Part shown: in pieces, positions 7,522-16,242 of the stretch
Numbering within the stretch: the stretch's first letter is position 1
How the letters are laid out: each line of letters begins with the position of its first letter
Assembly: GCF_002210295.1 (NCBI RefSeq)
Contig: NZ_MWQH01000007.1
Span: 100,390-164,389, forward strand
From: Fibrobacter sp. UWB5
GTDB lineage: Bacteria > Fibrobacterota > Fibrobacteria > Fibrobacterales > Fibrobacteraceae
Length of the DNA: 64,000 nt
Reading direction: 5' to 3'
Made by a program: the position numbers and the translations under genes
Notes under the pieces: generated by a model
Databases searched by the model: none
Told to the model about the DNA's origin: nothing
The model's input: only the letters and a program-made list of their open reading frames with translations

Positions 7522-9243
7522 ATGCTTATCAAGAAGACTTTCTCCGGGCAGCGGTTTCGCGCAATGCTCCTGACGGCCTCGATTTCGGTGTGTGCCGAAA
7601 TCGCGAACGTTTTTATTGATAAAATTGTAGCCGCCCAGCTTCTTGGCGAAAAGGCGCTGGCCTCCATTTCGTTTTTCTCGCCCCTGTTCTCGTTCATCTT
7701 TTTCCTGAACGCGCTTGTCGCCGTGGGTAGCCTCGCCTGCTATTCTATAGAGCTTGGCCGCATGGATCGTGACCGCGCAAACAGGTTCTTTGGACAGAGC
7801 ATTCTGCTGTCGTTTGTGGTCGGGATCTTGATGGTGGTCCTCTTTACCTTCGGAAAGGGATTCATGTTCCACTTTATGCACGTGGATCCGGAACTGTTGC
7901 AGTATGTCGACGAATTCTATGTCTGGTTCCTGGGAATCGCGTTTTTCATGCCACTCTGCAATGTCTTGCAAGAGATGATTTTTGCCGATGGCGATACCCG
8001 GATTTGCAATGCGTCGTACGCCACGCTCCTTATAGGAAACATTGTGCTTTCCTGCTTGCTCTGCACGCGCATGGGCATGTCGGGAATTGCGCTTGGCACC
8101 CTGCTTTCGATTGTGTTGAGTATCGCGGTACTCTGCCTGCACTTCTTCAGGAAGAACAACAGCCTTCGCTTTGTATGGCATTTCAAGATTGCCGACGTGG
8201 GGCGTACGTTCCGTTTTAGCATGGCGGAGGCCTGCGAATACCTTTATTTCTCTTTGCTGACGGCCTTGTTGAACTTCTACTTTGTCGAACACTTCGCCGT
8301 TGAAAAGTTGACGGTGCTTTCCATTGTGTACGAAATCGTGGAGGTGAGCGTCATATTCAACGGGATTTGGCTTGCGGCTGAACCGCTCATCAATATTTAC
8401 CGCGGCGAAAGGAACGGCAAGGGTATCTTGCAGACCATGCGGTTTGTCAACTGGGCGCTTGTCAAGGAGGGCGTGTTCTTTACCGCGTTCCTGGTGATTT
8501 TTGCGCCCGTCATGACGCATCTGTTCGGCATTCATTCCGAATCGCTTGCCGACGAAACCGCGTTTGCCATTCGTGCTTGCGCGGTGGGGCTTTTCCCGCT
8601 CGCCCTCGTCAAGACTTACGCCAGTTACCATGTGCACGAACTGCCGCTGCTTTCGTTCGTCTTTATTTCTTTGGTGATGTTCATTTGCCCCTTCGCGGGT
8701 GTTCTCGGCATACATGCCTTCGTGGGCGAACAGGCCATGTGGAGCGCCTTCGGTGTCGCGCCCTATGTGGCGCTTGGCGCGAGTGTCGCCATCCATTTGC
8801 TGATTCATGGCAAGAGGCATTTCCCGCTTGAACTCGAGGAATTCTCGATCGAAAATTACTGGTTCATGCATGACATGGAACTTACGCCCAAGAACCTGAT
8901 TCTTTACCGAAACAGTATCAGCAAGCTCTTGACTCACCGCGGCGTGAGCGGGGACGTTCGAATCAAGGCCATGCTGATTCTAGAAGAATTGGGAATGGTG
9001 GTTTACGAACGGAACAAGGGCAAGAAGGTCTTTGTCGAAATCGACGTGAACCTGAAACCTGATAGCCTGACGATGGTCATTAAAGACGACGGAGTCCTGA
9101 TGGACTTGACCGACTTTGAACAGCGCGTGACCGATTTGCGCATGTACCTTGTCAATATGTTTATGACGGTGCAAGAAGATAAATGCTATCTGCTGACTTC
9201 TAACTATAACCGTCACGTGTTCCGTTTTGACCGGAACGCATGA
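7522..9243 (+). CDS. MATE-family transporter fused to a C-terminal HATPase_c-like domain
   Basis: A 573-residue protein. Residues 1-435 have about twelve membrane segments with MATE/polysaccharide-flippase features (FIDKIVAAQLLGEKALASIS near the N-terminus). After a linker (ENYWFMHDMELTPKN) there is a cytoplasmic domain of about 120 residues resembling the RsbW/SpoIIAB GHKL ATPase fold: an EELGMVV helix in place of the N-box, and IKDDGVLMDLTD in place of the DxGxxFDP ATP-lid motif. The expected N-box Asn is not obvious, so nucleotide binding may be altered. Transported substrate is unknown. The fusion suggests export controlled by a phospho- or nucleotide-dependent switch. Confidence 0.82.
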   Translation: MLIKKTFSGQRFRAMLLTASISVCAEIANVFIDKIVAAQLLGEKALASISFFSPLFSFIFFLNALVAVGSLACYSIELGRMDRDRANRFFGQSILLSFVVGILMVVLFTFGKGFMFHFMHVDPELLQYVDEFYVWFLGIAFFMPLCNVLQEMIFADGDTRICNASYATLLIGNIVLSCLLCTRMGMSGIALGTLLSIVLSIAVLCLHFFRKNNSLRFVWHFKIADVGRTFRFSMAEACEYLYFSLLTALLNFYFVEHFAVEKLTVLSIVYEIVEVSVIFNGIWLAAEPLINIYRGERNGKGILQTMRFVNWALVKEGVFFTAFLVIFAPVMTHLFGIHSESLADETAFAIRACAVGLFPLALVKTYASYHVHELPLLSFVFISLVMFICPFAGVLGIHAFVGEQAMWSAFGVAPYVALGASVAIHLLIHGKRHFPLELEEFSIENYWFMHDMELTPKNLILYRNSISKLLTHRGVSGDVRIKAMLILEELGMVVYERNKGKKVFVEIDVNLKPDSLTMVIKDDGVLMDLTDFEQRVTDLRMYLVNMFMTVQEDKCYLLTSNYNRHVFRFDRNA

Positions 9244-9266
9244 CTAGTCCGGAACGCATGACTAGT
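9231..9266. repeat. Exact 18-bp tandem duplication at converging gene ends
   Basis: The unit CCGGAACGCATGACTAGT occurs twice in a row. It contains the stop codon of the MATE gene on the plus strand and of the TolC gene on the minus strand, so one ancestral copy separated abutting stops. Confidence 0.9.
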
Positions 9267-10563
9267 CCAGCTTGCCCTGATAAAGTTCCAGAAGCTTGCG
9301 TGAAAGCAGGCTCGTGTACTTGGCGTTGGTGAGCGTGATCTGGGCTTTTTCCAGATTGTTCTTCTGGGTCAAGAAATCCGTGTAGGTGAGGGCGCCTGCG
9401 TTGCGTTGTTCTTCGGCAACGACGAGGGCTTCGGATTCGGCTTGCACCTGGAGGATGGCGGCCTTCCATTGCATGTCGGCGCTCATGGCGTTCAGGTAGA
9501 GCTTTTCGAGATTGTTCTCGAGAGTCTTCATGTCTTCCTTGAGGCTGACCTGCGATTCGGTCTCGCTGACTTGCGCCTGCAGGACTTTGCTGGCGGTGGC
9601 GCCGCCATCGATAATCGGGATGTTGATGCCGAGCGTAATGGAATTTTGCCAGCCGTACTTGAGCTGGTCCTTGTAGGCCTTGGACTGCCAAGCCTGCAGG
9701 CCCGTGCTGGAATTGGCGCCGAGGGTCACGGTAATGGAGCTGCCCTTGCCGGCGACTTCCGTGTTCTTCTGGGCGGCGCGCACGGACACGCTGTCGGACT
9801 TGAGTCCGGGGTGAGCGTTTTGGGCGTCGGCCTTCAATTGTTCGTAAGTCGGAAGCGCTTCGAGGGAATCAGGGCTTTCGATATTGGTTTCAGGGGCGCT
9901 GATCTGGAATTCGACATTGTCGTCCAGTTCCAGGAGCTGGCGCAGAGTCGTCTTGGCGGTGCTCACGGAGAGCTGGGCGGTAAGCTGCGAGGTCTGCTTT
10001 TGCAGCACGTTGGACTGCGATTGGGTCAAATCCTTCTTGGTGATAGAACCCGCTTCGTAAAGCTTGCTGTAGTGCTCGAATTCGGCCTGGGCAAGTTCGA
10101 CCGAGGCGTCTGCCGTGCGCAGGTTTTCGCTTGCGGCCAAGAGGCTCATGTAGGCGTTCAGCACGCTTTCCTGGACGCTGCGTTCGGTCTGCTGGGTGGC
10201 AAGGGCCGTCGCTTCCTTGGTAAGTGTCTTGGATTCTACGTTCAGGCTCGTGGCGCCCCCGTCCCACAGGGTGTAGGAACCGGAAATACCGAGGTTCAGA
10301 CGGTAATGGTCTTCGTTATAGACGAAGGGGTGGTCGTAGAGCGTGTTCTGGATGCTGGCGCTTACAGTGGGGTAGTTGCCCGTTTTCGCCTGTTTGATGG
10401 AAATGTCGGCGGACTGCTCGCGGAGCTTTGCGGATTCAAGCTTCAGGCTAGACTTTTTGGCCTGCTTGAGGCAGTCTTCTAAGGTCCAGGTGCCTTCGGC
10501 AAAAGCCGTCGTCAGGGCGGCCATGGCGAAGAATGCATTGATGAGGACTTTGGTGTTAATCAT
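9262..10563 (-). CDS. TolC-family outer-membrane efflux protein
   Basis: A 433-residue protein with a signal peptide (cleavage near TTAFA) and the long paired-helix repeats of the outer membrane factor family: residues 25-220 and 235-425 each carry an OEP repeat, starting with TWTLEDCLKQAKKSSLKLES. It would form the outer-membrane channel of a tripartite export system. No membrane-fusion or pump gene is adjacent except the convergent MATE gene, and MATE proteins do not normally use TolC. The partner is therefore unknown. SD AAAAGG precedes the start. Confidence 0.9.
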   Translation of the reverse strand: MINTKVLINAFFAMAALTTAFAEGTWTLEDCLKQAKKSSLKLESAKLREQSADISIKQAKTGNYPTVSASIQNTLYDHPFVYNEDHYRLNLGISGSYTLWDGGATSLNVESKTLTKEATALATQQTERSVQESVLNAYMSLLAASENLRTADASVELAQAEFEHYSKLYEAGSITKKDLTQSQSNVLQKQTSQLTAQLSVSTAKTTLRQLLELDDNVEFQISAPETNIESPDSLEALPTYEQLKADAQNAHPGLKSDSVSVRAAQKNTEVAGKGSSITVTLGANSSTGLQAWQSKAYKDQLKYGWQNSITLGINIPIIDGGATASKVLQAQVSETESQVSLKEDMKTLENNLEKLYLNAMSADMQWKAAILQVQAESEALVVAEEQRNAGALTYTDFLTQKNNLEKAQITLTNAKYTSLLSRKLLELYQGKLD

Positions 10564-10644
10564 GCCTTTTAGATGCCTACAGGCTTTAAAAAGTTGCGTT
10601 GTGGAGACAAGATAACAAAATTACTTGCCCGAAATGTATAAAAA

Positions 10645-10672
10645 CAAAAAAGACTTCCGGGGTAGGAAGCCT
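10645..10672 (-). terminator. Terminator of the tRNA-Val transcript
   Basis: Minus strand GGCTTCC/GGAAGTC stem followed by six T. Confidence 0.8.
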
Positions 10673-10678
10673 TTCTAG

Positions 10679-10753
10679 TGGACGGTACTGGATTTGAACC
10701 AGTGACCTCTGCCGTGTGAAAGCAGCGCTCTAAACCAACTGAGCTAACCGTCC
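10679..10753 (-). tRNA. tRNA-Val (anticodon CAC)
   Basis: A 75-nt cloverleaf on the minus strand: 7-bp acceptor GGACGGT/ACCGTCC, D-arm GCTC/GAGC, anticodon arm CTGCT/GGCAG with loop TTCACAC (anticodon CAC, reads GUG), T-arm ACTGG/CCAGT with TTCAAAT loop, and discriminator A. The CCA end is not encoded. It is followed by its own terminator. Confidence 0.95.
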
Positions 10754-10799
10754 GAGGTAGGCGCAAATATATAAAATCTAAATCAGTTTGTCAAGGGGA

Positions 10800-11264
10800 T
10801 TAGAGGTATTTGTCCTCGGCGGCGCGGAGAATGGTCAGGAATTCGGCCGGGTCCTTGGAGGCAATCAGGTCCTTGCGGACGCCACCGTCGGCCAAAAGAC
10901 GGCTGACAGAGGAAAGAGCCTTGAGGTGCGGGCCCACGGTGTTGCCCGGGCTTACGATCAAGATGATCAGGTAGACCGGTTCGCCATCGAACGAGGCGAA
11001 ATCGAGGCCCCCTTCGATAGTGGCGGCTGCCATGCACATGCGGTCCACGCAGTCGATCTTGGCGTGCGGAACGGCAAGTCCGCAACCGATACCGGTAGAA
11101 CGGCTCTGTTCGCGGGTCCAGACGGCATCGAAAATTTCGTCGCGGTGTTCCAATTTGTAGGCACTGCAAAGCGTATCCACGAGCTCGTTCAGGATTTCTT
11201 CCTTGGACGTGCTCTTGGAGTTAATCAAGATGCAATTGTCAACAAATCTTTCGGAAAGACGCAT
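10800..11264 (-). CDS. PTS EIIA protein (PtsN/fructose-type)
   Basis: A 154-residue cytoplasmic EIIA domain of the fructose/mannitol/nitrogen type. The phosphorylated histidine is His67 in GLAVPHAKID; GEPVYLIILIVSP and the HLKALSSVSRLL helix are also conserved. No EIIB/EIIC transporter lies nearby, so a regulatory (PtsN-like) role is more likely than sugar uptake. SD AAAAGGAAAA precedes the ATG. Confidence 0.88.
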   Translation of the reverse strand: MRLSERFVDNCILINSKSTSKEEILNELVDTLCSAYKLEHRDEIFDAVWTREQSRSTGIGCGLAVPHAKIDCVDRMCMAAATIEGGLDFASFDGEPVYLIILIVSPGNTVGPHLKALSSVSRLLADGGVRKDLIASKDPAEFLTILRAAEDKYL

Positions 11265-11363
11265 ATTGTTTTCCTTTTATAATTTTCAATATGGATATTT
11301 AGCAAAAAAATGCGCCGTTTGGACAAAAATATGCCCTTTGAAACGAAAAAATATCAAAAATGA

Positions 11364-12128
11364 CTAGAATTGGTTCAAAAAAGCCAAAATTTCCATCTGG
11401 GAGTGCAAATTTTCGGCTTGATCGAGGGCGCGGCGCATCACGGAGACTTCGATTTGCCCGGGAGCCTCGGAATGGCCAATGGAACCGTAGGTGAGGTTCG
11501 CTCCTTCGTTCAATGACCAAAGGCGGCTGACCCTGCCTGTTTCGCCCATACCGAAGGCGGCAAACATCTGGAATTTCTTGCCGTATTTTTTTGCGAACTT
11601 GTACAGGCGGTCACAGTCACTGTCGGAATTGCTCATGGCGGCAATCTTTAGCCCTTGGGCGCCCACGCGTTTGATGTCGGCGGCAAAGGTTTCGAGTTCC
11701 ATGTCGGTCGGAATTCGCACGAAATTGTGCTCCGAAATGAGCAGGCTGACGCCTATGGGGTAGGCCATATCGTTCAAGGCCTTGAAATCGCTCAGGCAGT
11801 CGCGTTCAAGGTCGAGCCATTCGGGAACCTGCTTGCCCGAAAGAATGCGTTGCCAGAGTTCCAGGCGTTCTACGGCGCGGGCGTCGGGGAATTTACCGCC
11901 GTCGCGCTGCAGGCGGATGGTGCCGATCTGGATTTTGTTGTCAACGATGTGGCGGACTCTTTCGGAGAGCGATGGCCATTCCGATTCGTCGAAGAAATCG
12001 TAGCGGATTTCGATGGCGTCGCAATTGTCGAGGTCGAGACGCACCGGGTGGAACAAGTCCTTTTCGGCGGCTTCGAGAACGTCTGGGCCCACAAGGCCAA
12101 CAAGGTATTTGCGAGATTCGGAAGGCAT
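11364..12128 (-). CDS. aroD: 3-dehydroquinate dehydratase, type I
   Basis: A 254-residue shikimate-pathway enzyme converting 3-dehydroquinate to 3-dehydroshikimate. Type I features are visible: EIRYDFFD near the N-terminus, ISEHNF with the catalytic His, the Schiff-base Lys in GLKIAAM near residue 161, GMGETGRVSR, and the closing GSIGHSEAPGQ loop. It lies 28 bp after pyrC on the same strand and is probably co-transcribed, although the two pathways are unrelated. Confidence 0.9.
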   Translation of the reverse strand: MPSESRKYLVGLVGPDVLEAAEKDLFHPVRLDLDNCDAIEIRYDFFDESEWPSLSERVRHIVDNKIQIGTIRLQRDGGKFPDARAVERLELWQRILSGKQVPEWLDLERDCLSDFKALNDMAYPIGVSLLISEHNFVRIPTDMELETFAADIKRVGAQGLKIAAMSNSDSDCDRLYKFAKKYGKKFQMFAAFGMGETGRVSRLWSLNEGANLTYGSIGHSEAPGQIEVSVMRRALDQAENLHSQMEILAFLNQF

Positions 12129-12156
12129 GGCGCAAATATAAAAATTATGCAGGCTC

Positions 12157-13158
12157 TTAAACGAGCTTCCAGTCGAGTTCCTGGCCGGCGGCGAGCGGCA
12201 CCACGCCGTTTACGATAGCGGGCACCGTCCATTTTTCGTGGACGACTTCGATCTGCTTGGTCGTGCGCGGAAGGCCGTAAAAGTCGGCACCGTAGCTGGC
12301 AATGAAATTCGGGAGCTTGTCCAGGTGGCCAGCCCGTTCGAATTCTTGGACCAGGAGCGGGATGGCGACCGGGGCGCTGTAGACGCCGGCTGCGCCGCAG
12401 GGGCATTCCTTTTTGCCGAGCTGGTGCGGCGCAGAGTCCGTGCCGAGAAAGAACTTGGGATTGCCGCTGAAGGCGGCTTCGCGAATGGCGGCACGGTCTT
12501 CCGGCCGCTTCGGCAAGGGCTTGCAGAAATGGTGCGGCCGTAAGGCGTCTCCCACGATGTCGTCAAGCGTCATCATCAGGTGGTGCACCGTGAAGGTGGC
12601 GGCCACATTCGCGGGGAGTCGCTTGACGGCTTCCACCGACTTTGCAGAGCTCAAGTGCTCGAAAACGATTTTGAGCTTCGGGAATTTTTCGGCCAAGGTT
12701 TCGACGCGCTTGATGAAGGCGCTCTCGCGGTCCAGGCAGAACTCGCCCGGTTCTTCGCCGTGGACGCACAGTACGAGGCCGAGCTTTTCCATCATGGCGA
12801 CCACCGGGAAAATGCCTTCGAAATCGCTGATGCCGTCGGCGCTGTTGGTGGTCACGCCGGCGGGGTAGTACTTGCCTGCCACAACACCGACCGCCATCAT
12901 GTCCTTCAAATCCTGTTCCGTGTAATTCGGGTTCAGCTTGAACGTCATGAGCGGGACAAAGTCCGCGCGTACGGCCTTTGCCGCTTCCAAGATCTGCGCC
13001 TTGTAATCGGCAATCGCCTTCGCGCTTGTCATCGCGGGTACCGTGTTCGGCATGATGATGGCGCGGCCAAATTGTTGAACCAAGTCACGAACGTAGCCGG
13101 GCATCAATTCGCCCTGTCTCAAGTGCGCATGAAAGTCGTCGGGTAGAGGGAGAAACAT
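12157..13158 (-). CDS. pyrC: Dihydroorotase, class II (PyrC)
   Basis: A 333-residue zinc amidohydrolase closing carbamoyl-aspartate to dihydroorotate in pyrimidine synthesis. The metal ligands are visible: HAH in DDFHAHLRQ near residue 10, the carbamylated Lys in KYYPAGVTTN near 95, His residues in LVLCVHGE and FEHLSS, and the catalytic Asp in FLGTDSAPH. Length matches the E. coli PyrC type. SD AAAAGGA precedes the ATG. It is the first gene of a pyrC-aroD pair. Confidence 0.95.
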   Translation of the reverse strand: MFLPLPDDFHAHLRQGELMPGYVRDLVQQFGRAIIMPNTVPAMTSAKAIADYKAQILEAAKAVRADFVPLMTFKLNPNYTEQDLKDMMAVGVVAGKYYPAGVTTNSADGISDFEGIFPVVAMMEKLGLVLCVHGEEPGEFCLDRESAFIKRVETLAEKFPKLKIVFEHLSSAKSVEAVKRLPANVAATFTVHHLMMTLDDIVGDALRPHHFCKPLPKRPEDRAAIREAAFSGNPKFFLGTDSAPHQLGKKECPCGAAGVYSAPVAIPLLVQEFERAGHLDKLPNFIASYGADFYGLPRTTKQIEVVHEKWTVPAIVNGVVPLAAGQELDWKLV

Positions 13159-13264
13159 TTTGAAATCCTTTTGTAAAATGTGTAGTGTGGGATGTGGAAT
13201 GTGTAGTGTGTAATGGTTAATTATTCATTTGTCATTTCACATTTCACATCGCGGCTTCGCCGCT
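13159..13264. repeat. TG-rich low-complexity intergenic repeat with imperfect dyad
   Basis: Short units GTGTAGTGTG and ATGTGGAATG recur, and ATGTGGAATGTG is nearly complementary to CACATTTCACAT some 50 nt later. A small GCGGCTTCGCCGC hairpin closes the region. No gene is seen. It could end the mlaF transcript. Confidence 0.45.
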
Positions 13265-14080
13265 CTACCCGCTATTGCGGAGGTCGCGGAACAGTTCTCT
13301 GGAAATTTCGCTGTCGGTGTTGACCCAGTATTCAAACGGCTTGGGCTCGGTCAAAGTCTTGCGGTGCAAGAAACAAATATTGCAACCGAGTTCCTTGGAA
13401 ATCATCAAGTCGTGAGTCACGATAAGAATGGTGGTTTTGAACAGCGTACGCATGTTGTCGATCAGCGGCAGCAAGTTGCGTCGGTTGTAGTTGTCAAGAC
13501 CTGCCGTAGGTTCGTCCATCAACAATAGCTTCGGGTCCATGGCCCAGCTACGGGCGATAGCCACACGCTTTTGCATGCCCATACTGAGCATGTGCGGGAA
13601 CAAGTCGGCTTCGTCGCGTACGCGCATCAAGTCCATGGCCATGTTGATCTTTTCTTCGATTTCGGCGGGTGTTCCCATTTTGTGGTAGCGGAGCGGGAGC
13701 GCAATATTGTCGCGCACGCGCAAGTTCGAAATCAGGGCACCGTTCTGGAACACCATTCCCACTTGGCGTTTTGCCACTTCCAGGGCGGTCAACTTTTCGG
13801 GCGGAATGTATTCGCCGAAATAGTAAATGTTGCCGCGGGTGGGGCGAGTAAGCCCGGCAATGACTCTGAGAAGGGCACTCTTTCCTTGGCCAGAAGGTCC
13901 ACCAATGCAAATGGTTTCGCCGCGTTTAACCTTAAGGTTCACATTCGAAAACAGTTCCTTTTGCGGGTCCATTTCGATGCCTCTGAAATACCCTAAAATT
14001 CTCGGCTTAGAGAACATTGCACCGGCAAGGTCCCTATAGGCGAGATGGATATCTTCCAGACTTAAGGCTTCGTCAAACAT
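13265..14080 (-). CDS. mlaF: Mla-type ABC transporter ATP-binding protein
   Basis: A 271-residue cytoplasmic ATPase for retrograde phospholipid transport at the Gram-negative envelope. Walker A is GPSGQGKS at 61-68, the signature is LSMGMQKR (the M in place of G resembles Mla/Mce ATPases), and Walker B is LLLMDEPTAGLD. Its start overlaps the mlaE stop in TAATG, so the two are translationally coupled. No mlaD/Mce gene follows here. Confidence 0.88.
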   Translation of the reverse strand: MFDEALSLEDIHLAYRDLAGAMFSKPRILGYFRGIEMDPQKELFSNVNLKVKRGETICIGGPSGQGKSALLRVIAGLTRPTRGNIYYFGEYIPPEKLTALEVAKRQVGMVFQNGALISNLRVRDNIALPLRYHKMGTPAEIEEKINMAMDLMRVRDEADLFPHMLSMGMQKRVAIARSWAMDPKLLLMDEPTAGLDNYNRRNLLPLIDNMRTLFKTTILIVTHDLMISKELGCNICFLHRKTLTEPKPFEYWVNTDSEISRELFRDLRNSG

Positions 14081-14979
14081 TAGATCAACTGGTTGAGGTT
14101 ATTCATGTAGTCCACTAAGTAGAATATCGAAATAATCACATCGGCCACGACAACATACAGGAAAGATTTAATCACGGAACGCGAAACGGCCTTGGGCACC
14201 TGACGCACATCGCGCGGAATGTTCAGGGCCTGGTAGCAGGCGTTGGTGGTAATAATGGCGCCAAAGACAAGGGGCTTCAGAATAAGGAAGATAAAGTCTT
14301 CGAGCGTAATGGCTTTCAGGATTTCGCCACTCAGGTAAGACCAGGTCAGCTGAATGCTGGACATTTCGCTTTGCATGACGCCGCTCATACCGCTCATGAA
14401 TATCGCGCACTTGGTAAGAATGAATCCGCCGCAAATGGCGCTTGCGCTAAAGAAGATGTTCATGATGAGCATGGCGATGCAGCCGCCAATCAGACTCGGC
14501 ATGACCAAGAAACGAATCGGGTTTACGCCCATGGTGGCAAGTGCATCGACTTCGTAGTTGATCACCATGCTCCCGATGTAAGTCGTAAGCGAAGAACCGC
14601 TTCGGCCTGCAATCAAGAATGCTGTAAGGATCGGGCCAAGTTCACGGATGACCACCACCACGATCATGTTGCCCACAAAGTCGGCGAAACCCATTTTACC
14701 CATCATCGAAATCACTTCGATAATGGTGATAGTTCCGAACAAGGTGGCAACGACAAAAAGAATCGGGAAAATTTCGACGGCCGTAAAATACGTCTGCATG
14801 ATGATGTTACGGGAGTCGGTCTTCAAGCTACGGTTTTTGGCGAAGATGCTAGAAATGGCTCGGCAGAACAAAGCGATTTGTTGGCCGAAAGGACGGCGCA
14901 ACAGGAACAGGCCCAGCAAATGGAATGCCTTTGCGGGGGCTGTGAATCGTTGCCAGTTTCTAGGGCTCCTTACTCTCAT
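14080..14979 (-). CDS. mlaE: Mla-type ABC transporter permease (MlaE)
   Basis: A 299-residue inner-membrane permease. After an N-terminal amphipathic stretch there are five to six membrane segments with conserved MlaE features: VIRELGPILTAFLIAGRSGSS and the following EVDALATMGVNPIRFLVMP loop. It pairs with mlaF. It overlaps the end of engB by 20 bp, so the operon runs recR-engB-mlaE-mlaF. Confidence 0.9.
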   Translation of the reverse strand: MRVRSPRNWQRFTAPAKAFHLLGLFLLRRPFGQQIALFCRAISSIFAKNRSLKTDSRNIIMQTYFTAVEIFPILFVVATLFGTITIIEVISMMGKMGFADFVGNMIVVVVIRELGPILTAFLIAGRSGSSLTTYIGSMVINYEVDALATMGVNPIRFLVMPSLIGGCIAMLIMNIFFSASAICGGFILTKCAIFMSGMSGVMQSEMSSIQLTWSYLSGEILKAITLEDFIFLILKPLVFGAIITTNACYQALNIPRDVRQVPKAVSRSVIKSFLYVVVADVIISIFYLVDYMNNLNQLI

Positions 14980-15643
14980 TCTTCTGTTCGATCGCTTCCA
15001 AAATTTGGTGCCACAAGTCGCCGAGTCCGAATTTCTTGAAAGAGCTCACGCTCAAGGGATTCTGGTCGAGCCCGAATTTTTCCTTGATGCTGCGGAGTCC
15101 TTTTGCAAGTTCCGACTGGTTCGCCTTGTCGCGTTTGCTTGCAACAATCAGTACGGGGCAACCGCTGGCCCGGATGGCTTCGACCGTCTCGATATCGATA
15201 GCGTGACCGCCGTGGCGCACGTCTACCAAATATACGAGTCCTTTCAGGTCTTTACACTTTTCCACGTATTCGCGGATAAAGTCTGCCATCTGGTCACGTT
15301 TGGCGTTGCTGACTTTTGCAAAGCCTACACCTGGTAAATCTACTAGAAAAAACTGCCCGTTGACTTTGAAAAAATTCAATTCGCGGGTTTTTCCGGGGGT
15401 TCTGCCCACTTTTACCAAGTCTTTTCTGCCCATCAGGGCATTCATGAGCGAAGATTTGCCCACATTGGAGCGTCCGAGGAAGGCAATTTGCGGTAAGCGT
15501 TCTTCGGGAAGGTGCTTGATGCTTGTCGAACCTTTGACAAATTCGGCGGAGACAATCTTGTAGTCGCCCACCACGACAGGGCCGTGGTGAACCGTCTTTG
15601 GCGGTAAATTCGCCTTTGTCCCTTTCGGAGCCTTTTCCATCAT
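14960..15643 (-). CDS. engB: Ribosome-biogenesis GTPase YsxC/EngB
   Basis: A 227-residue TrmE-Era-family GTPase needed for large-subunit assembly. G1 is GRSNVGKS at 57-64, G2 lies in the GRTPGKT region, G3 is DLPG, and G4 reads SKRDK (usually TKxDK). The N-terminal 30 residues are an extra Lys/Pro-rich tail. Its start overlaps the recR stop by 4 bp (ATGA). Confidence 0.93.
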   Translation of the reverse strand: MMEKAPKGTKANLPPKTVHHGPVVVGDYKIVSAEFVKGSTSIKHLPEERLPQIAFLGRSNVGKSSLMNALMGRKDLVKVGRTPGKTRELNFFKVNGQFFLVDLPGVGFAKVSNAKRDQMADFIREYVEKCKDLKGLVYLVDVRHGGHAIDIETVEAIRASGCPVLIVASKRDKANQSELAKGLRSIKEKFGLDQNPLSVSSFKKFGLGDLWHQILEAIEQKNESKEP

Positions 15644-16242
15644 AAGCTGACTCTCCCTTCGAATGCGCGGAGCATGGTGACTTCGTCGACAAATTCAAGG
15701 TCCGAACCCATGGGGATTCCGCGGGCAAGGCGCGTGCGCTTGACGTTGACGCCTGCAAGCATGTGGTCGAGCATGAGCGCGGTGCTGTCGGCTTCGGGGC
15801 TAGAACCTAATGCAAATATAAGTTCTTCGATGCCTTCGTCTTTAATGCGCTTTACCAGTTCGGGCAGGTGCAAGTGTTCGGGGCCGATGCCGTCCAGGGG
15901 CGAAATCACGCCGCCCAGAACAAAATAAGTACCCTTGTAAATGCCGGAGCGTTCGAAGGGAACGATGTCGGAGCTTTTTTCGACCACACAAATGCACTTG
16001 GAGTCGGGCCTGGCCTTGCATACGGGGCACAGGTCTTCGTCGGTAAAGGCGTAGCAGCGCGGACAGGGATGGACGTTCTTCTTGGCGTTCAGCAGGTTCG
16101 TCGAGAAACGTTCTACATCACCTTCGTTTTTGGAAAGAATATGATACGCAAGTCTTCGGGCGGTTTTCTGCCCGATTCCGGGGAGCGATGAAAATTCCCC
16201 GATTAACGCTTCAAGACTTTGCGGTTCAATGTTCATTGGCAA
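15640..16242 (-). CDS. recR: Recombination protein RecR
   Basis: A 200-residue DNA repair protein of the RecFOR pathway. The helix-hairpin-helix LPGIGQKTARRLA is near residue 20, the zinc Cys are at 60, 63, 72 and 75 (CPRC...CPVC), and a Toprim domain follows (CVVEKSSDI). It is coupled to engB downstream and overlaps the preceding EAL/HDOD gene by 17 bp. Confidence 0.95.
   Translation of the reverse strand: MPMNIEPQSLEALIGEFSSLPGIGQKTARRLAYHILSKNEGDVERFSTNLLNAKKNVHPCPRCYAFTDEDLCPVCKARPDSKCICVVEKSSDIVPFERSGIYKGTYFVLGGVISPLDGIGPEHLHLPELVKRIKDEGIEELIFALGSSPEADSTALMLDHMLAGVNVKRTRLARGIPMGSDLEFVDEVTMLRAFEGRVSL

Noticed and set aside
13251..13264. CGCGGCTTCGCCGC as a terminator
   Set aside because: Hairpin lacks a T tract on either strand.
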